DNA of 64,000 nt, from the NCBI RefSeq assembly GCF_035222485.1, contig NW_026946671.1, forward strand, positions 186,001 through 250,000. The letters run 5' to 3'. A program made the translations under genes and the position numbers. This document shows positions 46,638-57,449 of the stretch, one piece after another; the stretch's first letter is position 1; the number at the start of each line of letters is the position of its first letter. The notes beneath the pieces were generated by a model. That model was not told the DNA's origin and did not search any database. It saw only the letters and a list, made by a program, of their open reading frames with translations. Source of the stretch: Podospora pseudoanserina (lineage: Eukaryota; Ascomycota; Sordariomycetes; Sordariales; Podosporaceae).

Positions 46638-48419
46638 ATGCATTTTCATTCTGACCAAAACCCACAGTCTGGCAACTCCTCGCAGCGCAACGACCCATTG
46701 GATGATTCCAGGCCGTGGTGGTTTCCACGAGTGCCCAGCAGACGAGAGCGGATCCCTGGTGAACGACGCCGTACAGCTCCAACCACAATCACAACCACGT
46801 CTGGAGAATTTCATAGAGCTATAGCGAGGTATAACCGAAACATTGAACGGGTCCGCCGGAATCTCGACGCTGTAGAAAACCGACGTTATCATCCGGAAGC
46901 CAGCATGTCCTCTGCTGATAGGGATCTGCGACGAAGATTCAATCGTGATCCGCCCACCACCAACGACCCGCCCGCAGTCCCCGGCGCTCCCTCACTCCCC
47001 CCTCTCCGGTCTCTTGGCTCGAGAGCTCGACCTGGCATGGCGTCGGGGTCAGGCTCACGATCAAGCCGCTACCGCCCCGAGCGGTTGCTCCGCGCCACCA
47101 ACTTTGATTCCCGCATCAACAATACTTCTTCGCATGTCGTCTCCGATGAGCATCCCGACGCCAACTCTCACCTTCGCGCCCTCTTGGACTTGCCCAATAT
47201 CGGCACCCTCATCTCACCACTGGCTCCCACGAGCACGACGCCCACATTGTACAACCAGGACACCGAGGACACCCGTCGCACCAAGCGGCGAAAGCTGGAC
47301 AATGACAAGGTCGGTCCAAAGTTCAAGGGGTTCCATTATGGACATTATGGACAGTTGGAGCCCGGCAGATTGACCATGGAGATTGTGAGCTGTGACGGGG
47401 GGCTCTATCAAGAATCACTACAATACCCGCCGGAAAATATCCTGAAGAATGACGATTCAGTGTACTGCACCAAAGGCAATCGGTGCAACATCATCCTGAG
47501 GCATACAGGCGGGACCGTTTTCAGCCTTACCGAGCTTGTCATCAAGGCCCCTGGATCAAGCTACTCATGCCCGTATGTCTCTATCGATCCTCTCCACATA
47601 TCGCATACTTACACCAGGAACAGGGTTAGAGAAGGGATGGTGTTCGTGGCCATGAAGTCAGACGAGCTCCTCACCCGCACAGCGCAGTATCAGATCCAGT
47701 ATCTTCCCCCGCAACAAAGGACAAATAACACCCTAGTATATTCGGTCCGTCATGAGGAGGACGGTAGTTCCATCACACGCCTTCAACCACCAGTGCGGGA
47801 ATTCAGCTTTGGTTTGGACGACGATGAGGACTATAGAACAGCCCAAATCCCACCAGAGTTTGCTGTACCGCCACCCCCATTCAACATTACGACAGAATGT
47901 ACCGACGATGGTAGCGACGACGATGATGATGGACGTGTACTTCCCCCCCATCTCCGGTCACGTAACAGAAGGACGCCGAACCGTATAGGGTCACTGCCAT
48001 TTGAGAGCGAGAGCAGCGAAGAGGACCGAGACCCATGGGGTAACCCCTCCTCGGACTGGAGAGCTTTCGATAACTTGACTCGGCGTCGATATTCCGCTCG
48101 CGGTGGCGGACGGCAGCATGAAAGTACCAGCAGTACGACGTTGGAAGAAGCCCAAGAAGCTTCGCAAATCGCAACGCAAGAGGCGGTACGGGCAGTTGGT
48201 GGCGAGCTCATGGCACCGTTGGCACACTTCTTTATCGAAAAGGATAAGAATAAGTGCACCATTCGGTTTGATCCGCCAGTGAGTGGGCGTTTTATACTCC
48301 TCAAGATGTGGAGTCCTCCACAGGACCTGTCTGATCGGTCGAGCAATATCGATATCGAGGCAGTGGTTGCCCAAGGATTTGCCGGGCCAAGGTACTTTCC
48401 TTCAGTGGAGCTTGCCTAA
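46638..48419 (+). CDS. Fungal protein of unknown function with a beta-rich central domain
   Basis: Single coding exon of 593 residues from the ATG at 46638 (MHFHSDQNPQSGN). I do not recognise the family. An Arg/Ser/Pro-rich N-terminal third with basic clusters (RRTKRRK) leads to a folded part at about 230-360. There GQLEPGRLTMEIVSCDGG, ENILKNDDSVYCTKGNRCNI and FSLTELVIKAPGSSYSCPYV look like alternating beta strands, suggestive of a discoidin/galactose-binding-like sandwich. An acidic linker with poly-Asp follows, and a final strand pair, NKCTIRFDPPVSGRFILLKMW, returns to the same style, so the domain may be split by the linker. The frame is open upstream to 46425, but a strong splice pair there argues for a non-coding leader. 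Nuclear location is a guess from the basic clusters. Confidence 0.75.
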   Translation: MHFHSDQNPQSGNSSQRNDPLDDSRPWWFPRVPSRRERIPGERRRTAPTTITTTSGEFHRAIARYNRNIERVRRNLDAVENRRYHPEASMSSADRDLRRRFNRDPPTTNDPPAVPGAPSLPPLRSLGSRARPGMASGSGSRSSRYRPERLLRATNFDSRINNTSSHVVSDEHPDANSHLRALLDLPNIGTLISPLAPTSTTPTLYNQDTEDTRRTKRRKLDNDKVGPKFKGFHYGHYGQLEPGRLTMEIVSCDGGLYQESLQYPPENILKNDDSVYCTKGNRCNIILRHTGGTVFSLTELVIKAPGSSYSCPYVSIDPLHISHTYTRNRVREGMVFVAMKSDELLTRTAQYQIQYLPPQQRTNNTLVYSVRHEEDGSSITRLQPPVREFSFGLDDDEDYRTAQIPPEFAVPPPPFNITTECTDDGSDDDDDGRVLPPHLRSRNRRTPNRIGSLPFESESSEEDRDPWGNPSSDWRAFDNLTRRRYSARGGGRQHESTSSTTLEEAQEASQIATQEAVRAVGGELMAPLAHFFIEKDKNKCTIRFDPPVSGRFILLKMWSPPQDLSDRSSNIDIEAVVAQGFAGPRYFPSVELA

Positions 48420-49325
48420 AGACCAGGAGAGGGATCTCGGTGTTTGGCTCATGGAGCTGTGGGATATACTTGTAGATGCATTTTGGCGGCGAATTGGCGT
48501 ACAACCGGAACCTCTGGTGGACTGGAGGAAAAGCATTGGAAGGGGTGTTGACCTGCATGATCACAGCATCATGAAGTTACTTTGTTCTGCATTTGAAGTT
48601 TTCCATGTGGCATGGCGAGCAGGAGCCTGTATAAGACATGAGGGTATGCAGTGAGATGAATTAACAATCATTTGGCCTTTGGGAGTGTCTAGCAACATCA
48701 AACATACACAACCCTGTACCATTCTTCATACATTTACTAAGATTAACATCCTTGAGACTTTTGGGACCAATCAAGGCTATTTACCAGTGATTCATGATGA
48801 ATTGCGGCATTGAGTCACTCGCCCTTGGGACTGGGTGGCGTATGCATTACAATCTGCCTTAGCCTTGCCAACCCCCAGCCCTTTGAGTCACCATTGGTGC
48901 AGGCGAAGCCGACAATGGTTTGGCAGAAGGCGATGAAAAGGCAAAGTCTGAAATGATTTGTGATGATGAGAGTGACCAGAGAAGATTAAAAAGACTATGC
49001 TGCTCTGCGTTTTCGCCCCTGCGATTAGATAAGCCTTGGCTAGAGAGCACAGTCTGTTTAGCTATTAGTCACCAGGCGGGACCACTATTTGGGTTGGGCC
49101 CCACTTCCTTCTAGGTTTCTTGGCTGACCGACCAGGACCCCAGAATGATATATTTTCTTCTCAGCCGCCCTGTTTGCTTCCACCATCCACCAGAGCAATC
49201 CAAGCAAACTCACCACCAGCCTTCCACCGCAACGCCTCTTTTGGTCGTATCAAGTCCGGGACTTTTTCGATACCCCGAGGTTTTTTTTTAAAAAAAAGAA
49301 GGAATCAGAGAAAACGGAAGCAAAC
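48420..49325. other. Intergenic between unknown gene and eIF6
   Basis: About 900 bases holding the 3' flank of the previous gene and the eIF6 promoter and leader. A T8 followed by an A-rich run occurs at about 49280-49300. No further gene is seen. Confidence 0.4.
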
Positions 49326-50476
49326 ATGGCTGTCAGAGCGCAATTTGAGAACTCCAACGAGTAAGTGCTGCATGGAAATGCGATGCGCATTGCGATGCAA
49401 TTTTTGCCCCACCCCACCACACCTCTATCGCTATCTTCATCATGGAGGAAAACCTGCCCCGCGGCGACGACAGAGCGAGCTATAGGGGTTTTGTCTGGTC
49501 GCATTCACATGGGACAGCTCAAGAGCATTCTTGCCTTTGGACTCGAATATCTCGAGGGGAGTGGGATGTCGCCTATACTCAGACATTGGGGTCTAAAGAG
49601 GGGAAGCGCGGGGTACCGAAACAGCACAACAGCATGCAGACTTCACAAGTCACACGGGCTACTTGTTCAGAAAGAGGGACGACAGACGGCTAACGTTTTA
49701 TTTTACAGAGTTGGTGTCTTTTCCACCCTCACAAACTCTTACGCCCTCGTGGCGGTCGGTGCCAGCGAAAACTTCTACAGCGTGTTCGAGGCCGAGCTCC
49801 AGGATGTCATTCCCATCTGCAGAACGACGATTGCCGGCACGCGGATCATTGGGCGGTTAACAGCTGGGTATGTTGTCGACTCTCTCAACATATTCTTGTC
49901 CTGCGACTGAGCTAACAATGAAAAAAAAGTAACCGAAAAGGTCTTCTCGTCCCCACCACAACCACCGACCAAGAACTCCAACACCTCCGCAACTCCCTCC
50001 CCGACGAAATTCGCATACAGCGTATCGAGGAGCGTCTCTCGGCCCTCGGCAACGTCATTGTCTGCAACGATCACACAGCCCTCGTCCACCCCGATCTAGA
50101 GCCTGAGACGGAAGAGATCATCGCTGATGTCCTCGGTGTGGAAGTTTTCAGGCAAACCATTGCTGATCACGTGTTGGTGGGCACATACATGGCGCTGAGC
50201 AACCAAGGCGGTCTGGTGCACCCCAAGACGAGCATTCAGGACCAGGACGAGCTGAGCAGCTTGCTGCAGGTACCTCTTGTGGCGGGCAGTGTCAACAGAG
50301 GTAGCAATGTTATTGGCGGCGGCATGGTGGTGAACGACTGGATGGCGGTGACGGGGCTGGATACCACAGCGCCAGAACTCAGCGTGATTGAGAGTGTGTT
50401 CAGGCTGGGTGAGGGTGCGGCGCCGGGGGCGATTAATACGACCATGAAAGAGACGATGGTGGAGTCGTTCTACTGA
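49326..50476 (+). CDS. tif6: Eukaryotic translation initiation factor 6 (Tif6/eIF6)
   Basis: Three exons (49326-49360, 49709-49867, 49930-50476), 246 residues, the normal eIF6 length. eIF6 is needed for 60S ribosome biogenesis in nucleolus and cytoplasm and keeps 60S from joining 40S. The chain shows the five-fold pentein repeats: [61 protein letters not shown] and [16 protein letters not shown]. Later come [18 protein letters not shown] and [14 protein letters not shown]. Intron 1 is 348 nt, much longer than others in the window; intron 2 is 62 nt with an A-rich end. Confidence 0.96.
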
Positions 50477-51932
50477 GGGGTTCAGTTCACTGCAAAAAGG
50501 ACATGGCTATGGTTTTTGTGGTAGCGGGTGGTTTTGCCTCGTGGTAGGATGGTCCACACTGAATAGATGGCCGACGGGGGAGGCCCCGAGTGGCGTCAAA
50601 AGATACCCAGTCATCACCAACTACCTGCATTTCATCATGTGTGATGTGTAATGTATATGTCTCAATAGTCGGTGTTCGTGGCGGTCAGCCTCGAGAAATG
50701 AGACATTCCTGCCCAATCATCAGAAGCATGTGAGTTAGACATGCCCTTTTGAGTTCTACCAGTATGTGAGAACTGCTAAATTCTGCACTTCTACGACCTC
50801 CTCTTTCTATGGCAACAAAGAGTTGGATCACAGCTTGCTCAAAGCTCGGGTTCACTGGGCTTTAAAGTTTAGGCTAGCCTCAGGGCAAGTCAGGGCCCGG
50901 CGAGCCGTTGCAAGACCAGCGGGGACGTTGTCAGGACAGATCGGACAGACTGCGGTTCCACGTAGGAGCGTTGGATTGGTTTAAGCAGTGATGAGAGACA
51001 AACGATTCGTGGAGGGGGAATGTGTAGATATAAAGTGGCTGGATATGAGAGTAAATTCTTCGACTGAACCGGTGATAACCGAGTCAGATAATTGCAGGAT
51101 AGATTCCGAGTGATGATATTCAGCTGAACTGAACAGAGGTGATCGTGGGGTTGATGGCTGGGAGTTGAAGGTCTTGGGAGAGGTGTTGGTCTTGGCAAAG
51201 GCGGTCAGCCAGAACCCTGGAAACGAGATCCCCGAGAAAGCGAGAGGCACTGACGGTCGACCACCCGCAAGGAACGGGAAAACTTGTTTTTGTAAACAAG
51301 ACAGGTTTGGGTGGTTTTTTTTTTGTCGCACAACCGCTTCTTGGACTTTTTCTGATCTTTTTGTTTTACTTTTTGTGTTGCCGCGGAGAAGAACCAGAAG
51401 CTCGAGGACGACAGGTTATCCTGGTTTTACTTTTCAGATCCCCAGCCATACACAACCATATCTACTGCGTACACAAACCACCAACACACCCAACCTCCTA
51501 CGACCGCGTTTTTTGCATGCAAGTTGAGGCTCCGCTTGCTCAGAAAGGTTTTGCTGCCGCCGGCGCCGGGCTGGGAAAGATCTCGGGAATCTCCCACGTG
51601 TTGTTGAGAGATGAGATGAGCAGAGAGTGAGGGCCGAGGTTGTTGGACTTGTGTTTTGTGTGTGGAAATAAGCGAAAGTGTGGAGGAGCGTCGCAAACGT
51701 TTCCTCGTTTTCATTTCAATATCGCTTCCCTCTCACGAGACATTGTTTCGCCTTGTGGAATGCTTTGACAGCAAAAGGGCAAGCAAACAAGACGGCACCG
51801 GCTGAGAATTATCAACACATACACACACTATTGGGAGGAAAATTCCAGGGATTCTATTTTGACCAAGGGAAACAAAAAAGCCCAGGCCACCTTTCATCCA
51901 CCCCCCCCGAAGCCGCGAAACATTAACTCATC
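50477..51932. other. Intergenic / long leader, no protein gene recognised
   Basis: About 1.45 kb containing the tif6 3' UTR and the promoter and leader of the coiled-coil gene. A 37-codon ORF (51517-51630) could be an upstream ORF. A T9 run occurs near 51315. Other frames lack conserved features. Confidence 0.4.
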
Positions 51933-53626
51933 ATGCTAAGCGACGACAACCCTGTTTCGTCCTCCCCACAACCTCCCAGGTCTGGCCAGACTGTTCATCC
52001 TATCCTTCCTGCTCAACAAGCAGCAGCCGTGCCAGAAGCCCGCGCCTTACGAGGATCATCAGCTGGCAGTAGCCAGGATAATGGATACGGCTCTCCACGC
52101 CAGGAGCTTGAGCGGCGCGCGACGGTAACACCAAATCCACCACCACCACCACCAGCATCGGCGCACCAGCAGTCCTCGCCCTTTAGCTTTATCGCGCCGA
52201 AGCCATCTCTTCCGCCCTTCTCGGAATATCACAGCGGGTATTCTGATGCCGACCTCGAAGAATCCTCCTCCACCTGTCCATCACCGTCACTCTTTGGGCC
52301 ACCACATAATAAACATCTACACCGCCGGCAGCAGTCATTCCCCAACTTGTTCCCCCTGGCACTGCGGAACCAAAGCCGGACCCCTTCCCCGACGAGGAAG
52401 AAGACCCACCATCAACGATTTCCGTCTGAACAAATGCCATACACAGGAGAAGGGAGGATACGCCAAAGGGCGGAAAGCCCACGATCAGGCCTGGCAGGGT
52501 GGTTAAGTGGAACAGCAGCAGGGTCAGCGCTGGGGATGACCCCGAACAGCAGCATTGATGACCGGACCAACAACAACAACTCCAGCACCATCCCGACAAC
52601 GGGTGGCAATGATAAAAATCAAATTTCTGAAGCCCCTGACATGATGACACCCACCCGTCCCCCCCTCAACGATCATCTCTCCCACCACCTCCCACCCCAA
52701 AAACAGCCACCACCACTCCCGCAGGAGGAGGAGGAGGGACTATGACATCGCGGTTCATGTCGGCCTTTACATCCCGCTTCACAGCCCCAACCACACCGAC
52801 AACCTCGACAATGGAAGCCGCTGACGAGCTGTTGACGCTCAACATTGAAACCGCCTTGTTTCCCCCTTCCTCCACCCCAGGAAACGAAACATTCTCCCCC
52901 GCCGCCTTTAAAAACTTTCAAGCCAACGCTGTCGGGTTGCTGACTAAATACCAAACCGCCTACAAATCCCAGTCAGGCACAATCCACAACCTACGTCAGG
53001 AACACTCCGCCCAGAAAGACGAGCTGGAAGAGGCGGAAACAAGGGCGAAGCACCTGAAATTTCAACTGGAAAACATGGCCAAGGAGCTGGCGGAGCAGCA
53101 GCACAAGGTTCGGGCATTAACTGAAGAACTCCAGCACGAAAGGGAGAGGAGTAAAGCCCCCTCTGTGGTGTTATCTGAAGATCTCGGTGTTGACAAAATC
53201 CGGCATCATAAGCGCCGCAGCGGGGAGAGCTGGTCAGCGGATGATGACGAGGAGGTGGAGAGCGCGGAGAGTGAAAGTGTGTTTAGCAGTAGGTGTAGGA
53301 GCCCGGTGCCGGAGACGCCTGTACAGGGGGGGTTTCCCGGGGGGAATAGTAAGTTGGGCACGCCAATAACTAGCAGCACGACGCCGAGACAGCAGACGCA
53401 GCAGCCGAAGCCGGTGACGATGAATGCCTTTCAAAAGATTTTTAGGGGGGTGGTGGCGGCCGGGGAGGAAGGGGGGTGTAGGAACTGCAAAGGGCAGGAT
53501 GCGAGTGTGGCTTGGGATACGGTTGGCTTGCTGAGGGATGAGAATAGACAGCTCAAGACACGGGTGGGGGAGCTGGAGGGGGCGGTGGAAGGGGCATTGG
53601 ATTTGGTTAATGGGATTGGCATGTGA
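51933..53626 (+). CDS. Ser/Pro-rich coiled-coil protein of unknown function
   Basis: I model two exons (51933-52602 and 52725-53626), 523 residues, joined by an intron with a weak donor (GTGGCA) and good acceptor (CCCGCAG). Without splicing, the first frame ends in a TGA that overlaps the ATG of a second frame (ATGA at 52742-52745). Splicing instead gives a single frame reading through Gly codons into MTSRFMSAFTSRFT. The N-terminal half is disordered, Pro/Ser/Gln-rich. The second half has an amphipathic start, then a coiled coil of about 65 residues (HSAQKDELEEAETRAKHL and onward), an acidic Ser-rich linker and a short conserved-looking end (MNAFQKIFRGVVAAGEEGG, CRNCKGQ, a helix LRDENRQLKTRVGELEGA). 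Function unknown; a scaffold or cytoskeletal role is possible. It could also be two genes. Confidence 0.65.
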
Positions 53627-54337
53627 GGGTGTCTCATCTCATCTCGTCGTTGTCTGTGGATTTTAGAGGGCGTTTTTTCGGGGGGAGACATATCGTGCAT
53701 TTTAGATTGGGGATAAGGGTAGCGGAATATTTTGGGATGGAGTTGGGGGGGGATATATAGGTGTTGGGGGTTTTGATCTTTCTTCTTTTTGTGAGGAAAG
53801 GTTGTGTGGACCTGCTCATTCAGGGTGTGAGACAAGTAAACTTCCTCATCAAGCCAACCAACCTCTAAATTACAACCATGGGTTTCCGTGACACGTTCGT
53901 TGATATAGTGATATCAGGCTGTGTGTATCTCCCCTCCAGGAAACCTCCTCTTGTTCTCTTCACACCGTCACCAACCTCTCTCTTCTCGAGACGTAGGCAG
54001 TTACATGGAATTCACATCTCGCACTGACAATCGCACAAATGAACAGACTTCGCCAACTCTCTCATAATGCATTTGGTAGCCGCTCAAAACTCAAATAGCT
54101 ACTCTGCAGACTAAAAAATACATTCGCTACCTTACTCGCTGTCCCGATATTGCTTCTTCGAATCGAAGACAAACCTCCCGACGTTTCAACCCCCACAAAA
54201 CCCCCTTTTTGTTTCCCGGCCCTCAACCGAACCCCAAAACAATCCACAACTCCGAAAATCATCCCCGAAGAGAAGGAGTTCGAGGCGAAAAGCCCCTCGA
54301 AATCATTTACGTAACTCCGTGCGCATAAAACAGCACA
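53627..54337. other. Convergent intergenic region
   Basis: 3' flanks of the coiled-coil gene and of the low-complexity gene on the other strand. AT-richer than its surroundings. No gene is seen. Confidence 0.4.
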
Positions 54338-55559
54338 TTAATCAAGAGCAGCAGACCCACTACCTGTCATCGTTGATTCCGCAGTAGAACCAGCAGCAGT
54401 TGTCCCCTCCGTAGCAGTCCCACCACCCCCCACCTGAGAAGCAGAACCTTGATCATCATTATCTCCTCCCTAAAGCCGCTTCCTCCTGCTCTCCCCGCTG
54501 CTTATTTCTCAAAACACCTTGTCCCCCCCCCCCCAACCTCCAGGAGCAGGAGCATCAGCCTGCCTACTCCGGTCACCGATTACGCCCCAGGCCGGAGCTA
54601 GACGTGAAGGAGGACAACCAGTCAGTCTAGGAGGAATATATTCTGGTTCAACAGGTGTACTCTGCACAGGAGGGGTGAATCCGGGGGTGTAAGGCTGTTG
54701 TCCAAAAATTGCAGCATTGTTCGCGGCGGTAGTAGCCGATGGAATATTTTGCTGAGGTGTTGGGGGGTTGTATGCGGGAGTAGCAGGATTAAATGCGGGG
54801 TTAGAAGGATATGAGGCGGTAGAAGGATATGAGGTGGTAGAAGGATATGAGGGGTAAGAGGGATATAAGGTGGTAAAAGGATATGAGGTGGTAGAAGGAT
54901 ATGGGGTGGTAGAAGGATATGGGGTGGTAGAAGGATATGAGGTGGCAGAGGGAGAAGATACAGGAACAGTAGCCCCCGGAAAGCGCGGTTGTCCAGGGGT
55001 TGCAGTACCTCGCGCGGGAACAGCAGCCCATTGAGGATCGATCTGAGATGGATTAAGCTGACATCCTATTCCAGCGTATGCTCTCGTCAGATTTGGCCGA
55101 CCAGCGACACCACCACTACGACCATGAGATACAGTGATAGAACCCCCTGGAAAGTGCCCTTGTCCAGGGTTTGGGCGAGCTTGCACGGTGCGAGCCTCAA
55201 AATGAGCAACGAGCTCATCGACCTCACCAAATTAGTAGGCAAAAGATTTGTCCTCCTCTAATTCTTCAGCGCCGTAGTGCCGGTATGTATTCATTTGATT
55301 TGGCCGACCAGGACCACCACCACCTCGACCATCTCCCTGAACAGGAGCAGGGGTAGGAGCAGGAGTAAGAGCAGGAGTAAGAGCAGGAGTAGGAGCAGGA
55401 GTAGGAGCAGGAGTAGGAGGAGGAGCAGGAAAAGGGTTATCCTTTCACAGGCCAAGGTTGACCTGGAGGCAGTCCACCACCTCGAAGACGGAGTTCAGCG
55501 CTATCGCTCTAGACAGCAGAGCCTCCCGTGTCAGCAGACATATCATCACGATCCGTCAT
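54338..55559 (-). CDS. Low-complexity Pro/Ser/Thr/Tyr/Gly-rich predicted protein; exon structure unresolved
   Basis: The 3' part is well supported. A frame from about 55242 to 54518 is followed by a 48-nt GTGTTT...TTTAG intron (54517-54470) and a last exon 54469-54338 ending in TMTGSGSAALD and stop. The long exon has no ATG, so an upstream exon is needed; a candidate ATG is at 55559 (MTDRDDMSADTGG). Between them, a TAA near 55244 lies in a perfect branch-point-like CTACTAAT, so it may be intronic. The protein has PTPAP repeats, TSYPST/TPYPST tandem repeats and repeated PGQ-x-x-FPG and GR-x-GG-x-x-GRPN units. Codons end in T far more often than in neighbouring genes. No family is recognised; it may be young, fast-evolving or acquired. 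Confidence 0.4.
54810..54950. repeat. 18-nt tandem repeat coding for TSYPST/TPYPST units
   Basis: About seven imperfect copies of an 18-base unit containing GTAGAAGGATATGAGG on the plus strand. Reads as six-residue Tyr/Pro/Ser/Thr units in the minus-strand gene. Confidence 0.8.
55345..55432. repeat. 12-nt tandem repeat (GGAGCAGGAGTA) coding for PTPA units
   Basis: About seven imperfect copies of a 12-base purine-rich unit. On the minus strand it reads PTPA/LTPA; on the plus strand it mimics an Arg/Ser repeat. Confidence 0.8.
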
Positions 55560-55718
55560 AATCGGTACAGTGATACAAGTAGAAAAGGCATCGCGTGAAA
55601 GAGAAGAAAAAACGCCATCCGTATGAACATTAATAGACTTGACATTGTCGCTCGAATCGATATCCACCTCGTCCTCGACTGCTTTTTTGTTGTCGTCGAC
55701 TAGATCCACGCTCGAGCT

Positions 55719-57449
55719 CTATCTAGCGCTGTTGGTATTTCCGCCGCCAAAAGCAAACGCCCCAAATACTCCTCCTCCCCCTCCAGGTGTCATTGGACCC
55801 ATGCCTCCACCCACGCTCTGGGCGGCATTTCCGCCAGAAGACCCGGCAGCAGCATTGTTATTGTTTGACTGGTTGTTCACACCATTGGTTTGATGGGATG
55901 CTGGGGCCGGCGTGGTGTTGTTGGCTAGTCCAACATTGTTTGTGTTGGGCGTGCTTGGGGTAGCACCATTCGCAGCGGAGCCATCGGCATTGTTGCTCTT
56001 GTTGGCCGTGGACTGCTGTTGCCCGCTGTTGAACTGCTGCGCACCGATGGAATAGTCTGGCACACCCAATCCCCACACTTTGCCCAGGTGTTCTTCCGGA
56101 ATGTGGCCGTTGAAGATGCGCTTTCGCAACTCAAAGAATACTCGCCCAGTGAGCAAGCTGTCCGACCCAGCCTGGTGGGCGCTGCCTACCCGCTTGATTT
56201 TGAGTGTCTCGGCAATGTGTTCGAGGCCGGCCTTCTGCTCGAACTTCGTCAGAATATCGACCACACCAGGGTCCCGGACTTCAAGCTGGCCGCTGTTTTG
56301 AAGCTTGATGGCATGCTTCATCAGGTGCTTCACATCATACGTGGCAGGAAACCACCTCTTCATCTCCTCGTCAAAGTCGCCCTCGTCGCCGGGAAGGTTC
56401 TTGGGCATCAAGAGCTTGGTCAGGTAACCGAAGTCATATCCGCCGTGAAAGCTTATCCAATATACATCATCCTCAAGAACCAGGCCAGATGGTATCAAGA
56501 GCGCAGCGAACTTGAAAGGATCGATGCCGTCCTGCTCCATTCGCTTAAAATCGATACCGGCATGCTGGAGTGATTCAATCGAGGTCTCGTTGTACATGTC
56601 GTCCTCAAGAGAGAATTTGAAGTTGAATTGCCAGGCGAAAGGCAGTGGCGCTTGAGTGCCTGTCCTCCTAGGGTTTGACCATTGGGACGGTGCGTCTACA
56701 GAAGTCGGTTGTTCACCATCCTCGTTGAAAAGCGCGATTCCGATCTGAATAACGCTGAGCATATCGACGTTTGTCCGCAGGCATTGGTAATGGTAATCGC
56801 TTTTCCCCCTAAATCCGCCCATTGGCCTCGATACAACACCCGGAAATTCCGTGTCCTATCATGGCAGCGCCTTCAGTTAGCACAGGCTCAGAAGCACATT
56901 CGGAGGGCCTTGGCCACCTACCATAGCCACATATTTATGTGTCTGTATCAGATCTCGCAGAATCTCAAACTCCTCCTCCAGATTGTGCTTCCACACCTCC
57001 CGTATCCTTCCCTTGTTCTGGGCCGCCCGCGTTGTGTGTTCCAAGGCATGGCTTTGTTGTGGAGTGTGTTGGGCAGGATGGAGAGCGGGGTGTTGGCCAT
57101 GTTGCTGTGCCTGCAGGTGTTGCTGCTGCTGCTGCAGAACCTGTTGCTGTTGAGCTTGCGCCTGCTGCATTGCCCCGCTATGGAAGCCCATTCGCGCGGC
57201 ATGGCTTGCGAGGCCGGTTTCGGCATTGAAGCCGCCAGCAGCGGCACCCATTCCACCGGCAAGGCCCATCAGGTTGCTGGTCGCTCCAAAAGGATTGCCA
57301 GCGGCAGACAGTTGGTTGAGATAAGCAGGGTTTCCACCCAGTGGTGGTGGGTGGCCCGAGGTTTGAGGTGCGTGTGTCTGATATTGCTGTTGATGGTACA
57401 TGGTGTTCGGCCCGCCTTGAAAGCGGTTCATGTTGTTTGGCGGGGGCAT
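55719..57449 (-). CDS. pop2: Pop2/Caf1 deadenylase, CCR4-NOT complex
   Basis: Two exons (57449-56922 and 56855-55719), 554 residues. It removes poly(A) tails from mRNA in the cytoplasm. The N-terminal 150 residues are Gln/Ala/Gly/Met-rich, as in other filamentous-fungal Pop2 proteins. The DEDDh nuclease domain begins GRIREVWKHNLEEEFEILRDLIQ. Catalytic residues are Asp177 and Glu179 (MDTEFPG, formed across the intron), Asp317 (GYDFGYL), His403 and Asp408 (HQAGSDS), with spacing that matches CNOT7 allowing for two insertions. The C-terminal 130 residues are Asn/Gly/Thr-rich and disordered. The start is the first in-frame ATG; the frame stays open for about 30 codons upstream to a possible acceptor (TTAG near 57550), so a further 5' exon cannot be excluded. 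Confidence 0.93.

Noticed and set aside
55277-55561. Plus-strand Arg/Ser repeat ORF resembling a splicing SR protein
   Set aside because: The RS run is just the 12-nt purine-rich tandem repeat read in this direction; no RNA-recognition motif is present.
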